Of a stretch of 52,579 nucleotides of DNA, positions 15,300-24,152 are shown piece by piece. Position 1 is the first letter of the stretch, and every line of letters starts with the position of its first letter. Source of the stretch: an uncultured Lachnospiraceae bacterium. Lineage in GTDB: Bacteria > Bacillota > Clostridia > Lachnospirales > Lachnospiraceae. The position numbers and the translations under genes were made by a program. The DNA is taken from the NCBI GenBank assembly GCA_910585895.1, contig CAJUHY010000012.1, forward strand, positions 1-52,579, read 5' to 3'. Below the pieces are notes generated by a model. That model was given only the letters and a program-made list of their open reading frames with translations, did no database searches and was not told where the DNA came from.

Positions 15300-15424
15300 A
15301 CCAAAAGGTTTCCATCACAACGTGAGGGAAACACTTTGCACATAAAAGCGCTATGGAAAGCTAGCTTTCCAGACGCTTTTTGTGCAAGATGTCTACGCTG
15401 CCACAGGCAGCAAGACCTTTTGGT
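15300..15424 (-). repeat. Three-armed cloverleaf repeat, copy A
   Basis: A 125-base element. The outer stem ACCAAAAGGT (15300-15309) pairs perfectly with ACCTTTTGGT (15415-15424). Inside are three hairpins. Read on the minus strand they are GCTGCC/GGCAGC; a long central arm GCACAAAAAGCG/CGCTTTTATGTGC topped by TGGAAAGC/GCTTTCCA; and GTTTCC/GGAAAC capped by TCAC/GTGA. The same length, arm order and apical sequences recur at 46360-46484. It lies 49 bases past the rhomboid-like gene and upstream of the glnS promoter, so it is not part of the glnS leader. It could be a structured RNA or a mobile palindromic element. Confidence 0.75.
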
Positions 15425-15473
15425 ACTAAATATCAGTTATTATAGAAAATGGGGAAATTCCAAGGAAATAACC

Positions 15474-16313
15474 TCAACTCCGTTTGATATGCTGGTGGGT
15501 GAAGAGATGGTCCTGACAATACTCATAATTGCCCTCGCATTTGGAACAAAAACGAAACTGCAGATTATCCCCATCCTTCTCTGTCCTGCCGCAAATTGCA
15601 CATTTATGCTTGGTGACACCCTGCGCCTGACGCATCTGCTGCCGGTAAACCTGCTTCCTGCGTATCTCATGGGGCGAAATCCTCCGGTAATTCCTGGTAC
15701 TGAAAAAGAAAATCAGGAAATTCATTACCGAGGCAATAATTGCCACCCTTCCCGCCCAGTTGCTGACAATAAACATAAAAGTCATCCAGACTGCATCGAC
15801 AATTCCCATCCATTTGGCCTTAAAGGGAATAATAAAATACAGCCGGAACTGCACTTCCGGATAAATAACGGCAAATGCCATAAACAGCGACATCGTCACA
15901 TACTCCGTGCCGAAATAAAATCCAATCCCTGTCACTGGTATCCCGGCAATAATCAGATAGACAAGATAGAGAATGAAAGCGCCCGCAAGCGTACACAGCA
16001 ACCCGCCAATCAGATAAACATTGTAACGGAACGTACCGATTGCCTGTTCTATGGATGTCCCGATAAAATAGTAACAGGACAGGAAAAAAATCAAAAACAG
16101 GATATTGACAGACGGAGGAATCAAAAGCCATGAGACAATCCTCCACACCTGCCCCTGCAGGATTAGCCGCGGTTCCAAAGTCAGAAGCGTCTGCACCTCA
16201 GGCATTGTATATCTGATAATAAATCCCAGAACCCAGGCTCCTATCAGCCAGAATGTCAGGTTGGGAATCGCAAATTTGCCAAACTTCCGTTCCATTTTAT
16301 TCAAGAAATTCAT
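15474..16313 (-). CDS. Rhomboid-like membrane protein with C-terminal zinc-binding region
   Basis: 279 residues from ATG 16313 (GAGG 6 bases upstream). Five to six hydrophobic segments span residues about 15-200 in a layout like rhomboid/derlin proteins (an early RIVSWLLIPP element after the first helix). No GxSG catalytic serine motif is visible, so proteolysis is unlikely. The C-terminal tail (about 235-272) has CAICGR, CSKCEGNYEYC and paired histidines, a likely zinc site on the cytoplasmic side. Its function is unknown. Confidence 0.65.
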   Translation of the reverse strand: MNFLNKMERKFGKFAIPNLTFWLIGAWVLGFIIRYTMPEVQTLLTLEPRLILQGQVWRIVSWLLIPPSVNILFLIFFLSCYYFIGTSIEQAIGTFRYNVYLIGGLLCTLAGAFILYLVYLIIAGIPVTGIGFYFGTEYVTMSLFMAFAVIYPEVQFRLYFIIPFKAKWMGIVDAVWMTFMFIVSNWAGRVAIIASVMNFLIFFFSTRNYRRISPHEIRRKQVYRQQMRQAQGVTKHKCAICGRTEKDGDNLQFRFCSKCEGNYEYCQDHLFTHQHIKRS

Positions 16314-16343
16314 AATGCACCTCACAAAATGTAGTTAGATTTT

Positions 16344-16372
16344 ATTATAAATTTTCTGGAAAGGTTTGTCAA
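16344..16372 (-). promoter_or_regulatory. Promoter of the rhomboid-like gene
   Basis: On the minus strand TTGACA (16372-16367), 17 bases, TATAAT (16349-16344). Confidence 0.85.
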
Positions 16373-16447
16373 CGAATGGCGTAATTTTCATAAAAACTTT
16401 ATATTTGCGAACGGCACAATCCAGACTGCCGGCAGGGTGGGCAGCTG

Positions 16448-16759
16448 TCAATCATCCATATCATCTGCCCAGTCATCGGAATCTTCCATGTCGTTCCAAT
16501 CCTGGTATTCCCGATACGTATTCCTCTCTCCAGCCCCAATTGGCATGGGGTTTATGGAGGCCGGGATGCACAGTTCATCTCCTATCTGCAGATTATAGAT
16601 ATCTACAAATGGATTGGCAAAAATTATCTGCCCTACGCTTACGTTGTAAAATTTGCCCAGCTGATACAGCGTATCTCCCTGCTGCACCACATGTATTATC
16701 CCCCTGCATGGTCCGCCCGGATAGATGGGACCGATTGGGATAGGTATGATTCTTGCCAT
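16448..16759 (-). CDS. Small LysM domain protein
   Basis: A 103-residue protein starting MARIIPIPIGPIYPGG (GGAGG 10 bases before ATG 16759; an upstream GTG at 16786 has no good site). One LysM domain covers residues about 20-68 (HVVQQGDTLYQLGKFYNVSVGQIIFANP). The C-terminus is very acidic (DMEDSDDWADDMDD). There is no clear signal peptide. LysM binds peptidoglycan-type N-acetylglucosamine chains. Small LysM proteins without a signal occur in spore coats of Clostridia, which is one possibility. Confidence 0.75.
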   Translation of the reverse strand: MARIIPIPIGPIYPGGPCRGIIHVVQQGDTLYQLGKFYNVSVGQIIFANPFVDIYNLQIGDELCIPASINPMPIGAGERNTYREYQDWNDMEDSDDWADDMDD

Positions 16760-16932
16760 AATCTTCTTTCCTCCGTGTTCAATCACAGTTTCTTTCTAAC
16801 TATTATATTCGTGGCTCCCAAAACGGTTCTACCTTTCCATATTCTGCATATATTATGGCAAAGTTTCACTGTTGGCTGACGAATGAACTGTCACAGCTAA
16901 ATGTTAACATTCCATAAAATCTGAAAAATGAA

Positions 16933-16961
16933 TTGTTTTTTGTAATTTCCTGTCGTATAAT
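16933..16961 (+). promoter_or_regulatory. Promoter of the activase-like gene
   Basis: TTGTTT (16933-16938), 17 bases, TATAAT (16956-16961). The expected start is within the palindrome at 16968-16984. Confidence 0.7.
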
Positions 16962-16967
16962 ATACGG

Positions 16968-16984
16968 TGTTCGATTTCCGAACA
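16968..16984. promoter_or_regulatory. Palindrome at the activase-like gene start point
   Basis: TGTTCG, 5 bases, CGAACA, positioned at about +1 to +17. It could be an operator or a small 5' hairpin. It is not a LexA box, which has the half-sites in the opposite order. Confidence 0.4.
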
Positions 16985-17040
16985 GTTATGACATAATAAA
17001 TAGGAAGAAATTGCCAAAGAAATTTTGGAGGTAATACTAT

Positions 17041-20000
17041 ATGAAAGAGAAGGATTTACATAGGCTGGGCATAGATATTGGCTCAACTACTGTAAAAATT
17101 GCCATATTAAATGAACAGAACGAAATGGTCTTTGCTGACTACGAGAGGCATTTTGCAAATATCCGTGAAACCCTCTCCCACCTGCTGGCAGAAGCCCAGG
17201 ATGTTCTGGGTAATATATACTTATCACCGATGATAACAGGCTCCGGCGGGCTTACTTTGGCAAAGCATTTGGAAATCCCATTTGTGCAGGAAGTCATCGC
17301 AGTGTCCTCTGCGCTGCAGGACTATGCTCCCCAGACGGACGTTGCCATTGAGCTGGGCGGCGAAGATGCCAAAATTATTTATTTTGAGGGTGGTAACGTA
17401 GAGCAGCGTATGAATGGCATCTGCGCAGGCGGCACAGGCTCTTTTATCGACCAGATGGCTGCGCTCCTGCAGACCGATGCCACCGGGCTCAATGCTTACG
17501 CCGAGAATTACAAGGCTCTTTATCCCATTGCTGCCCGCTGCGGCGTATTTGCCAAGACCGACATCCAGCCGCTCATCAATGAAGGCGCGTCCAAGGAAGA
17601 CCTGTCTGCTTCCATTTTCCAGGCAGTCGTCAACCAGACGATTTCTGGCCTTGCCTGTGGAAAGCCGATTCGCGGACACGTGGCTTTTCTGGGCGGGCCC
17701 CTGCATTTCCTGCCTGAATTGAAAAAAGCCTTTATCCGCACTCTCAAGCTGGATGATGAACATATTATCGCGCCCAATTATTCTCATCTGTTTGCAGCAA
17801 TTGGTTCAGCGCTCAACCATAAAGCAGACGTTGCCATGGAACTTAAGGATATCCTGGTCAGGCTGTCCTCCGATATCCACATGGAATTTGAAGTGGAGCG
17901 GATGGAACCGCTGTTTAAGGACCAGGCAGAATACGAGAAATTTCACAAACGCCATGGAAAACACCATGTATTGACTGAGGATCTGTCCACTTACCAGGGC
18001 AATTGCTATCTGGGCATTGACGCAGGTTCCACCACCACGAAGGTTGCGCTTGTCAGCGATGACGGCGCTTTGCTGTACTCCTTTTACAGCAGCAACAACG
18101 GCAATCCCCTTGCCACAGCGACGTTGGCGCTGAAAGAAATCCATCAGCTGCTTCCCATGGGAGCTAAGATTGTGCACTCCTGTTCCACCGGATATGGAGA
18201 AGCATTATTGAAAGCCGCTTTCCTGCTGGATGTGGGAGAAGTGGAGACTGTGGCGCACTACTATGCCGCCGCTTTCTTCAACCCGCAAGTAGACTGTATC
18301 TTAGACATCGGCGGTCAGGATATGAAGTGCATTAAAATCAAGAATCAGACGGTTGACAGCGTCCAGCTCAATGAGGCATGTTCCTCCGGCTGCGGCTCTT
18401 TTATAGAGACCTTTGCCAATTCCCTCAATTATTCCGTGGAAGATTTTGCACAGGCTGCACTGTTTGCCGAGCATCCGATTGACTTGGGCACACGATGTAC
18501 GGTATTTATGAATTCCAAGGTAAAACAGGCACAGAAAGAAGGCGCCGATGTCTCGGATATCTCCGCCGGGCTTGCCTATTCTGTTATCAAGAATGCGCTG
18601 TTTAAAGTCATTAAGGTCAGCGATGCCGGGGATTTAGGCAAACATATTGTCGTACAAGGCGGTACATTCTATAACGATGCCGTACTGCGCAGTTTTGAGA
18701 AAATATCCGGCTGTGAAGCTATAAGACCTGATATTGCAGGTATCATGGGAGCATTCGGCGCTGCCCTTATCGCCAGGGAACGGTATGGGGATAACCCGGG
18801 CACCACCATGCTTTCTATGGAAGAAATCGAAAACCTCAAAGTGGAGACGAAACTCTCCCGCTGCCAGGGATGTACCAACCACTGTCTGCTGACTATCAAC
18901 CGCTTTTCGGAAAACCGCAGTTTCATCACCGGCAACCGCTGTGAGAAAGGATTAGGCGAAGAACAGAACAAGCAGCAGATTCCCAACCTGTTTGCATACA
19001 AGAATCAACGCATTTTCAGCTATGAACCATTGTCCGAGAAGGAAGCTGCCCGCGGTACGGTAGGTATTCCCAGAGTGCTTAACATGTACGAAGACTATCC
19101 ATTCTGGGCAATATTTTTCCGTGCGCTTAAATTCCGTGTGCTGCTCTCCCCGCAGTCTACGCGCAAAATATACGAACTCGGCATCGAATCCATCCCCAGC
19201 GAATCGGAATGTTATCCGGCAAAGCTGGCTCATGGACATATTTCCTGGCTGATAAAAAAGCAGGCAGACTTCATTTTTTATCCCTGTATCCCTTACGAGA
19301 GAAATGAATTTCCAGAGGCTGTCAACCATTACAACTGCCCGATTGTCACATCCTATGCGGAAAATATCAAGAACAATGTGGATGAGATTACCTCCGGCAA
19401 AGTACGTTTCCTTAATCCTTTTATGTCTTTTGCCTCTCTGGAAGTGCTTGCCGGACAGCTAAAACAGGTATTTGCCGCAGAATTTGGCATTTCCGCAAAA
19501 GAAATTCAGTCTGCTGCAGAGTTGGGATGGGCGGAACTCGCCAAAACCAGAAAAGCTCTGCAGCGCAAAGGGGAGGAAACCCTCAGTTATATGGAAGAAC
19601 ATGGGCTTCGGGGAATTGTCCTTGCTGGCCGTCCTTACCATATTGACCCGGAAATCAACCATGGTATCCCGGAACTGATTAATTCCTACGGCATCGCAGT
19701 GCTGACAGAAGATTCCGTCTCACACCTGCAGAACATAGAACGCCCTCTGATGGTTATGGACCAATGGATGTACCACTCCAGGCTGTATGCTGCCGCTAAC
19801 TTCGTAAAGACCCGGGATGATTTAGATTTAATTCAGCTTAACTCCTTTGGCTGTGGCCTGGATGCCGTGACCACCGACCAGGTTAACGATATCTTGTCAA
19901 AATCGGGTAAAATATACACCTGCCTGAAAATTGACGAGGTCAATAACCTGGGCGCTGCCCGCATCCGTATCCGTTCTTTACTGTCCGCACTCAGAGTCAA

Positions 20001-21303
20001 GGAAAAACAGCACAAGAAGCGCAAGATTTCCTCCTCGCACTATGAGCGCATCGTATTTACAGAGGAAATGCGCGAGAATTATACCATCCTCTGCCCCCAG
20101 ATGTCACCTATCCATTTTGAGATGATACAACCCGCTTTTGCTGTCTCCGGGTACAACCTGGTAGTTCTGGACAACGACGGCAAGGCTGCGGTCGACATGG
20201 GGCTGCGCTATGTCAACAACGATGCCTGCTATCCATCTATGATGGTAGTCGGACAGATTATGGACGCCATTCTCTCCGGCAAATACGATTTGACAAAGAC
20301 TGCCGTTATTATCAGTCAGACCGGAGGCGGCTGCCGTGCTTCCAACTATATTGGCTTTATCCGCCGCGCATTGGAAAAGGCAGGATACCCGGACATCCCG
20401 GTTATTTCCATCAACTTGAGCGGTCTGGAAGGCAACCCTGGCTTTAAACTTTCCCTGCCTCTGCTGCAGCGGGCGCTGTACGGCTTAATCTTTGGCGACA
20501 TCTTCATGCGCTGCCTCTACCGCACCAGACCTTACGAGACCATACCAGGAAGTGCCAATGCGCTCCATGAGAAATGGAAAGAGAGATGTATCCAATTTCT
20601 CTCTGCGAAGAGGGCGCCCTCTCATCGCAAATATAAACAGTACTGCCGCGAGATAATCCGCGATTTTGATAAACTTCCCATGACAGATGAGCGCAAACCC
20701 AAGGTGGGGGTAGTGGGGGAAATCCTCGTCAAATTCCTGCCCGCTGCCAACAATTACCTGGTAGAGCTTTTAGAAGCGGAGGGAGCAGAAGCCGTGATGC
20801 CTGACCTGACAGATTTTCTGCTCTATTGCTTCTACAATATGAATTTTAAGGCAGAATACCTGGGCTCCAAAAAATCAAGCGCACGGCGCGCAAACCTTGG
20901 TATCAAAGCGCTGGAATGGCTGCGCAGCGCGGCGCGCAAAGAATTCACAAAAAGCCGCCATTTCGAGCCGCCGGCACACATCGAGACATTGGCCAAATAT
21001 GCCAAACCCATTGTTTCCCAGGGCAACCAGACCGGAGAAGGGTGGTTCCTCACCGGAGAGATGCTAGAACTCATCCATTCCGGTACAGACAACATCGTAT
21101 GCGCACAGCCCTTTGGCTGTCTGCCCAACCATGTTGTAGGCAAAGGCGTGATAAAGGAAATCCGCCACCGCTATCCTCTCGCCAACATTGTTGCCATCGA
21201 CTATGACCCGGGGGCTTCCGAGGTAAACCAATTGAACCGCATCAAGCTGATGCTGTCCACCGCGCAGAAAAATCTCAGGAACAGCTCACGAGATAAAATT
21301 TAA
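17041..21303 (+). CDS. Giant acyl-CoA dehydratase activase-like protein (tandem ASKHA domains + DUF2229 + HgdB-like region)
   Basis: The product is 1420 residues. There are two actin-like ATPase domains of the BadF/BadG/HgdC type: residues about 8-270 (GIDIGSTTVKIAILN) and about 323-600 (GIDAGSTTTKVALVS). Each has the NG/SG-C-GG/CG-SF motif (GICAGGTGSFIDQ; ACSSGCGSFIET) whose cysteines hold a shared [4Fe-4S] cluster in known activases. A cysteine cluster CQGCTNHC (about 607) and CEKG follow. Next come DUF2229 (SECYPAKLAHGH, FIFYPCIPYE) and a C-terminal 2-hydroxyacyl-CoA-dehydratase-like region (GGGCRASNY; CAQPFGCLPNHVVGKG). Activases pass an ATP-driven electron to a dehydratase. The large fused form is common in Clostridia, but its partner is not known. 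GGAGG lies 9 bases before ATG. Confidence 0.85.
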   Translation: MKEKDLHRLGIDIGSTTVKIAILNEQNEMVFADYERHFANIRETLSHLLAEAQDVLGNIYLSPMITGSGGLTLAKHLEIPFVQEVIAVSSALQDYAPQTDVAIELGGEDAKIIYFEGGNVEQRMNGICAGGTGSFIDQMAALLQTDATGLNAYAENYKALYPIAARCGVFAKTDIQPLINEGASKEDLSASIFQAVVNQTISGLACGKPIRGHVAFLGGPLHFLPELKKAFIRTLKLDDEHIIAPNYSHLFAAIGSALNHKADVAMELKDILVRLSSDIHMEFEVERMEPLFKDQAEYEKFHKRHGKHHVLTEDLSTYQGNCYLGIDAGSTTTKVALVSDDGALLYSFYSSNNGNPLATATLALKEIHQLLPMGAKIVHSCSTGYGEALLKAAFLLDVGEVETVAHYYAAAFFNPQVDCILDIGGQDMKCIKIKNQTVDSVQLNEACSSGCGSFIETFANSLNYSVEDFAQAALFAEHPIDLGTRCTVFMNSKVKQAQKEGADVSDISAGLAYSVIKNALFKVIKVSDAGDLGKHIVVQGGTFYNDAVLRSFEKISGCEAIRPDIAGIMGAFGAALIARERYGDNPGTTMLSMEEIENLKVETKLSRCQGCTNHCLLTINRFSENRSFITGNRCEKGLGEEQNKQQIPNLFAYKNQRIFSYEPLSEKEAARGTVGIPRVLNMYEDYPFWAIFFRALKFRVLLSPQSTRKIYELGIESIPSESECYPAKLAHGHISWLIKKQADFIFYPCIPYERNEFPEAVNHYNCPIVTSYAENIKNNVDEITSGKVRFLNPFMSFASLEVLAGQLKQVFAAEFGISAKEIQSAAELGWAELAKTRKALQRKGEETLSYMEEHGLRGIVLAGRPYHIDPEINHGIPELINSYGIAVLTEDSVSHLQNIERPLMVMDQWMYHSRLYAAANFVKTRDDLDLIQLNSFGCGLDAVTTDQVNDILSKSGKIYTCLKIDEVNNLGAARIRIRSLLSALRVKEKQHKKRKISSSHYERIVFTEEMRENYTILCPQMSPIHFEMIQPAFAVSGYNLVVLDNDGKAAVDMGLRYVNNDACYPSMMVVGQIMDAILSGKYDLTKTAVIISQTGGGCRASNYIGFIRRALEKAGYPDIPVISINLSGLEGNPGFKLSLPLLQRALYGLIFGDIFMRCLYRTRPYETIPGSANALHEKWKERCIQFLSAKRAPSHRKYKQYCREIIRDFDKLPMTDERKPKVGVVGEILVKFLPAANNYLVELLEAEGAEAVMPDLTDFLLYCFYNMNFKAEYLGSKKSSARRANLGIKALEWLRSAARKEFTKSRHFEPPAHIETLAKYAKPIVSQGNQTGEGWFLTGEMLELIHSGTDNIVCAQPFGCLPNHVVGKGVIKEIRHRYPLANIVAIDYDPGASEVNQLNRIKLMLSTAQKNLRNSSRDKI

Positions 21304-21324
21304 TTTATATTTTTGAAGTATAAA

Positions 21325-21379
21325 GTCCTCCTGTTTCGTTTTGATAATTAGATGAACATTTCATACGAAAAAGGAGGAC
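21325..21379 (+). promoter_or_regulatory. Ribosome-site-sequestering hairpin in the DUF4097 leader
   Basis: GTCCTCCT, G, TTTCGT (21325-21339) pairs with ACGAAA, A, AGGAGGAC (21365-21379): 14 pairs around one mismatch, with a 25-base loop. The right arm contains the Shine-Dalgarno GGAGG (21373-21377) of the next gene. No T tract follows, so it is not a terminator. Translation would need this stem to open. Confidence 0.65.
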
Positions 21380-21386
21380 ATTACAT

Positions 21387-22448
21387 ATGAAACGGAATAT
21401 ACTTTTATCACTTATCGTTGGTGCGGCTGCCATTTTCGGCATTATCTGCTCTGCCATCATTCTCATCCAGGGCATAAGGATGGGGACATTTAAAGTTCCA
21501 TCTGCTGCCAGAGAGGAACGCTACCCCAATGCATGGGAACTGGAAAAAACAAAGCTGGAGGAATTTTCTGATATCTCTATTTCACTGAGCTACTGCAATC
21601 TGTCTGTACTTCCCGCGGACGGCTATTATTTGGAATACCGCATGGACGGAACCTGTGAAGAGCCGCAGTACAATGTCTCCGATGGCAGCTTCTGCTTTCA
21701 GGAAGGTCATACGCAGACGAAATACCGCTCGGGTTTCCATCTGTTCTTTAATTCAGGCAGCTTTTCTCCCTACAACCAGGGACCATATTATGTAAAGCTC
21801 TATGTGCCGCAAACACAGTATTTTAACTTACTGTCCATCTCCGATGACAGCGGGGACATAGAAATCGACAGCCTCCAGGCAAAAAATGCTGAAATTAAAG
21901 CCGACTACGGCAATTTAAACTTAGACAGCTTCTCAGGGGAAGAACTTACCATCAGCACAAACTCTGGTAATATCGAACTTGGAACAATTACCTGTGATAA
22001 CTTAGAGCTCTCCAATGAGTACGGAAATATAGAAGCTGACAGCTTTCAGATTGCCAAAAGTGCGTCCATTACCTTAGACAGCGGCAGTCTCGAACTGTCC
22101 AGTTTAACCTCTGGCAACCTCACACTGTCCAACGACTATGGCAATTGTACCATAGATGAAATCACTGTGGCAGCCAGCAGCATTTCCCTGGATTCTGGAA
22201 GGCTTATATTGCGGCATGCTGCTCTTGGAAACACAGAAATCAATAACGAGTACGGAGACACAGATATTTCCCTCACCGATAATGTTGCCGATTACAATTA
22301 TAACCTGCACGCAGAATATGGCACAATCAAGCTGGATGGTACAACGTTGAATTCAAATGACGATGGAGAAGTACATTATCAGAAAGACAATGGCAAGAAA
22401 AATGATATCCGCATATTCTGTGAAAGCGGAAATATTGATATCAGATAA
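21387..22448 (+). CDS. DUF4097 family beta-repeat protein
   Basis: 353 residues. One N-terminal membrane anchor (about 5-30) precedes an extracellular region. From about residue 150 the protein consists of repeating short strands such as SGDIEIDS, YGNLNLDS, SGNIELGT, YGNIEADS and YGNCTIDE. This alternating S/Y-G-N/D-I pattern is typical of DUF4097 right-handed beta-helix-like proteins found with cell-envelope stress regulators in Firmicutes. The function is unknown. It lies 83 bases after the activase-like gene, and its ribosome site sits in a strong hairpin. Confidence 0.8.
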   Translation: MKRNILLSLIVGAAAIFGIICSAIILIQGIRMGTFKVPSAAREERYPNAWELEKTKLEEFSDISISLSYCNLSVLPADGYYLEYRMDGTCEEPQYNVSDGSFCFQEGHTQTKYRSGFHLFFNSGSFSPYNQGPYYVKLYVPQTQYFNLLSISDDSGDIEIDSLQAKNAEIKADYGNLNLDSFSGEELTISTNSGNIELGTITCDNLELSNEYGNIEADSFQIAKSASITLDSGSLELSSLTSGNLTLSNDYGNCTIDEITVAASSISLDSGRLILRHAALGNTEINNEYGDTDISLTDNVADYNYNLHAEYGTIKLDGTTLNSNDDGEVHYQKDNGKKNDIRIFCESGNIDIR

Positions 22449-22469
22449 GAAATGAATTACCCTCAAAAC

Positions 22470-22515
22470 AAGCCCGCCGAATCATCAAAACGACTGATTC
22501 AACGGGCTTTCTTTT
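22470..22515 (+). terminator. Bidirectional terminator between convergent genes
   Basis: AAGCCCG (22470-22476) / CGGGCTT (22503-22509) with inner GAATCA/TGATTC, then TTCTTTT. On the opposite strand it is followed by GTTTTGAG. It ends both the DUF4097 transcript and the long minus-strand operon. Confidence 0.8.
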
Positions 22516-23275
22516 ATTGATACAATGCATTGTGCATCCGCTCCCATATCTCTCCATAGCCTTGGGAAGCTGGTGTTACAGGCCTTGCAATTACATTCTT
22601 TTCATCCTCAACAATCCTGCCTCCCTCTGCCAGAACCATAATCCTTGTCCCCAGCACAATGGCCTCCTGGATATTATGCGTGATAAAGATAAACGTACAT
22701 TTCTCTTCCATGGAAATGCGCAGCAGCTCCTCCTGCAATTCTCTTCGCGTCATCGCATCCAACGCTGCAAACGGCTCATCCATCAATATAATTTCCGGTT
22801 TCAGCGCTAACGCCTTGGCGATTGCCACTCTTTGTTTCATACCCCCGGACAATTGATATGGATAATACTTCTCATGCCCCGACAATCTTACTTTGTCAAG
22901 CACTTCCTGCGTCCTCTGCTTCAATTCCGCCTTATCGCGGATTCCATTGATTTTCAGGGGATACTGTATGTTCTTTTCCACAGTCTTCCAGGGAAACAAC
23001 TGATTGAAGTCCTGAAAAACCATCACCCGGTCTATCCCAGGCTGTTTGCGTTCCATCCCATTGACCAGTACCTTGCCCTCATAACTCTCAAATCCGGCTA
23101 TACAGCGCAGCAACGTTGTCTTCCCGCAGCCAGAAGGGCCCAGCATACATAGAAATTCGTTACGGTCAACATTTAGATTCACATTTTTCAAAACTTCTTT
23201 TTCTCTCTCTGTATCTGCGTCAAATACTTTAGATAAATTCTGTACCTCTAAAATACAATTTTCTTTTTCCGTCAT
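22514..23275 (-). CDS. ABC importer ATP-binding protein (SsuB/TauB type)
   Basis: 253 residues from ATG 23275, which overlaps the permease stop (ATGA). Walker A GPSGCGKTT, signature LSGGMKQR, Walker B IILMDEPFAALD and a switch histidine (ITHNIQEA) are all intact. The sequence type is that of nitrate/sulfonate/taurine/thiamine-precursor importers. It is the last gene of a probable seven-gene operon. Confidence 0.88.
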   Translation of the reverse strand: MTEKENCILEVQNLSKVFDADTEREKEVLKNVNLNVDRNEFLCMLGPSGCGKTTLLRCIAGFESYEGKVLVNGMERKQPGIDRVMVFQDFNQLFPWKTVEKNIQYPLKINGIRDKAELKQRTQEVLDKVRLSGHEKYYPYQLSGGMKQRVAIAKALALKPEIILMDEPFAALDAMTRRELQEELLRISMEEKCTFIFITHNIQEAIVLGTRIMVLAEGGRIVEDEKNVIARPVTPASQGYGEIWERMHNALYQ

Positions 23276-24078
23276 CTTGACATTCCCCACTTCTTCACCG
23301 TACATTTTTCAATGGGTGAAAGCACTCCATACTGTACGACAAGGCCTATTATAATGATAACAATCAAGGTTGCATACATTTCTGCGTTATTCATATTCGT
23401 GCGCATTTGGTTGATAAAGAGCCCTATTCCAGGGCAGGACGCCACACCAAAAATCATCTCGGCGCTAATCAGCCCTCTCCATGCCCTTGCCCAGCCAACC
23501 TTTAAGCCCGACACGATATAAGAAGTCGCGGCGGGAAGGTAAACACCCAGCAGCAGCGAAGATTTTTTGAGCCCTATGTTCATCCCCGCCTCAACATAAA
23601 TTCTGGGAACCGCTAAAAATCCATCTAACACATTTCTCGCCATTGGCCACAGTACAGCATGTATGACCAAAAACACAATTACTCCCGGCTTTACGCCGAA
23701 TATAATAATTACAACCGGCAGCAGGGCAACGCCGGGCAGCAAATCGCAAATGGAAATGACCAGATTGAAAATATCATAAAACACTCTGCTCAGCATCGAT
23801 AACCCGGACAGCACAAATGCCAGAACAATACCGATTAACAAACCCTCCAAAAGCAACGCCATGGAATTTCCTATGTACACCCAGAGAGAAACGCCTGCCA
23901 TTCCAGTCTGGAAATTCCGGATAAAAGCCGCCCCAATCGCCTCCAGCGGCGGAAATATTAATTCAGAATTGCTGCCCATGATTCCTGACTTTGCAACTAT
24001 CTCCCAGATACACAGAATAGCAATTATGAAAAGGGTTCTTGCCACAATAGCCTGTATTTTCCTTTTCTTTTCATCCAT
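23272..24078 (-). CDS. ABC importer permease (SsuC/TauC type)
   Basis: 268 residues with six hydrophobic segments and the cytoplasmic EAA loop (EAGMNIGLKKSSLLLGVYLP, about 163-182) that contacts the ATPase. It is a BPD-type inner membrane permease. It overlaps the ATPase gene by 4 bases. A 74-base gap with a hairpin separates it from the binding protein gene. Confidence 0.87.
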   Translation of the reverse strand: MDEKKRKIQAIVARTLFIIAILCIWEIVAKSGIMGSNSELIFPPLEAIGAAFIRNFQTGMAGVSLWVYIGNSMALLLEGLLIGIVLAFVLSGLSMLSRVFYDIFNLVISICDLLPGVALLPVVIIIFGVKPGVIVFLVIHAVLWPMARNVLDGFLAVPRIYVEAGMNIGLKKSSLLLGVYLPAATSYIVSGLKVGWARAWRGLISAEMIFGVASCPGIGLFINQMRTNMNNAEMYATLIVIIIIGLVVQYGVLSPIEKCTVKKWGMSR

Positions 24079-24117
24079 AGTGATATTCTCCTATCATCAA
24101 GCCAAACAACAATTCTA

Positions 24118-24146
24118 GGGAAATACTGAATAAATCAGGATTTCCC
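24118..24146 (-). other. Hairpin between binding-protein and permease genes
   Basis: GGGAAAT and CTGA (minus strand, from 24146) pair with TCAG and ATTTCCC across a short loop, with one mismatch. No strong T tract follows. It may stabilise or partly attenuate the message so that more binding protein than permease is made. Confidence 0.35.
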
Positions 24147-24152
24147 CAGTTC

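Noticed and set aside
15235..15424. T-box riboswitch for glnS
   Set aside because: No T-box consensus or specifier arrangement. The structured element lies upstream of the consensus glnS promoter, outside its transcript.
15264..16133. 289-codon plus-strand frame across the cloverleaf repeat and the rhomboid-like gene
   Set aside because: It is antisense to a gene with a perfect promoter and ribosome site, and its sequence has no domain-like character.
16968..16984. LexA (SOS) box before the activase-like gene
   Set aside because: The Gram-positive LexA site is CGAAC-N4-GTTCG. Here the half-sites are in the reverse order with a 5-base gap.
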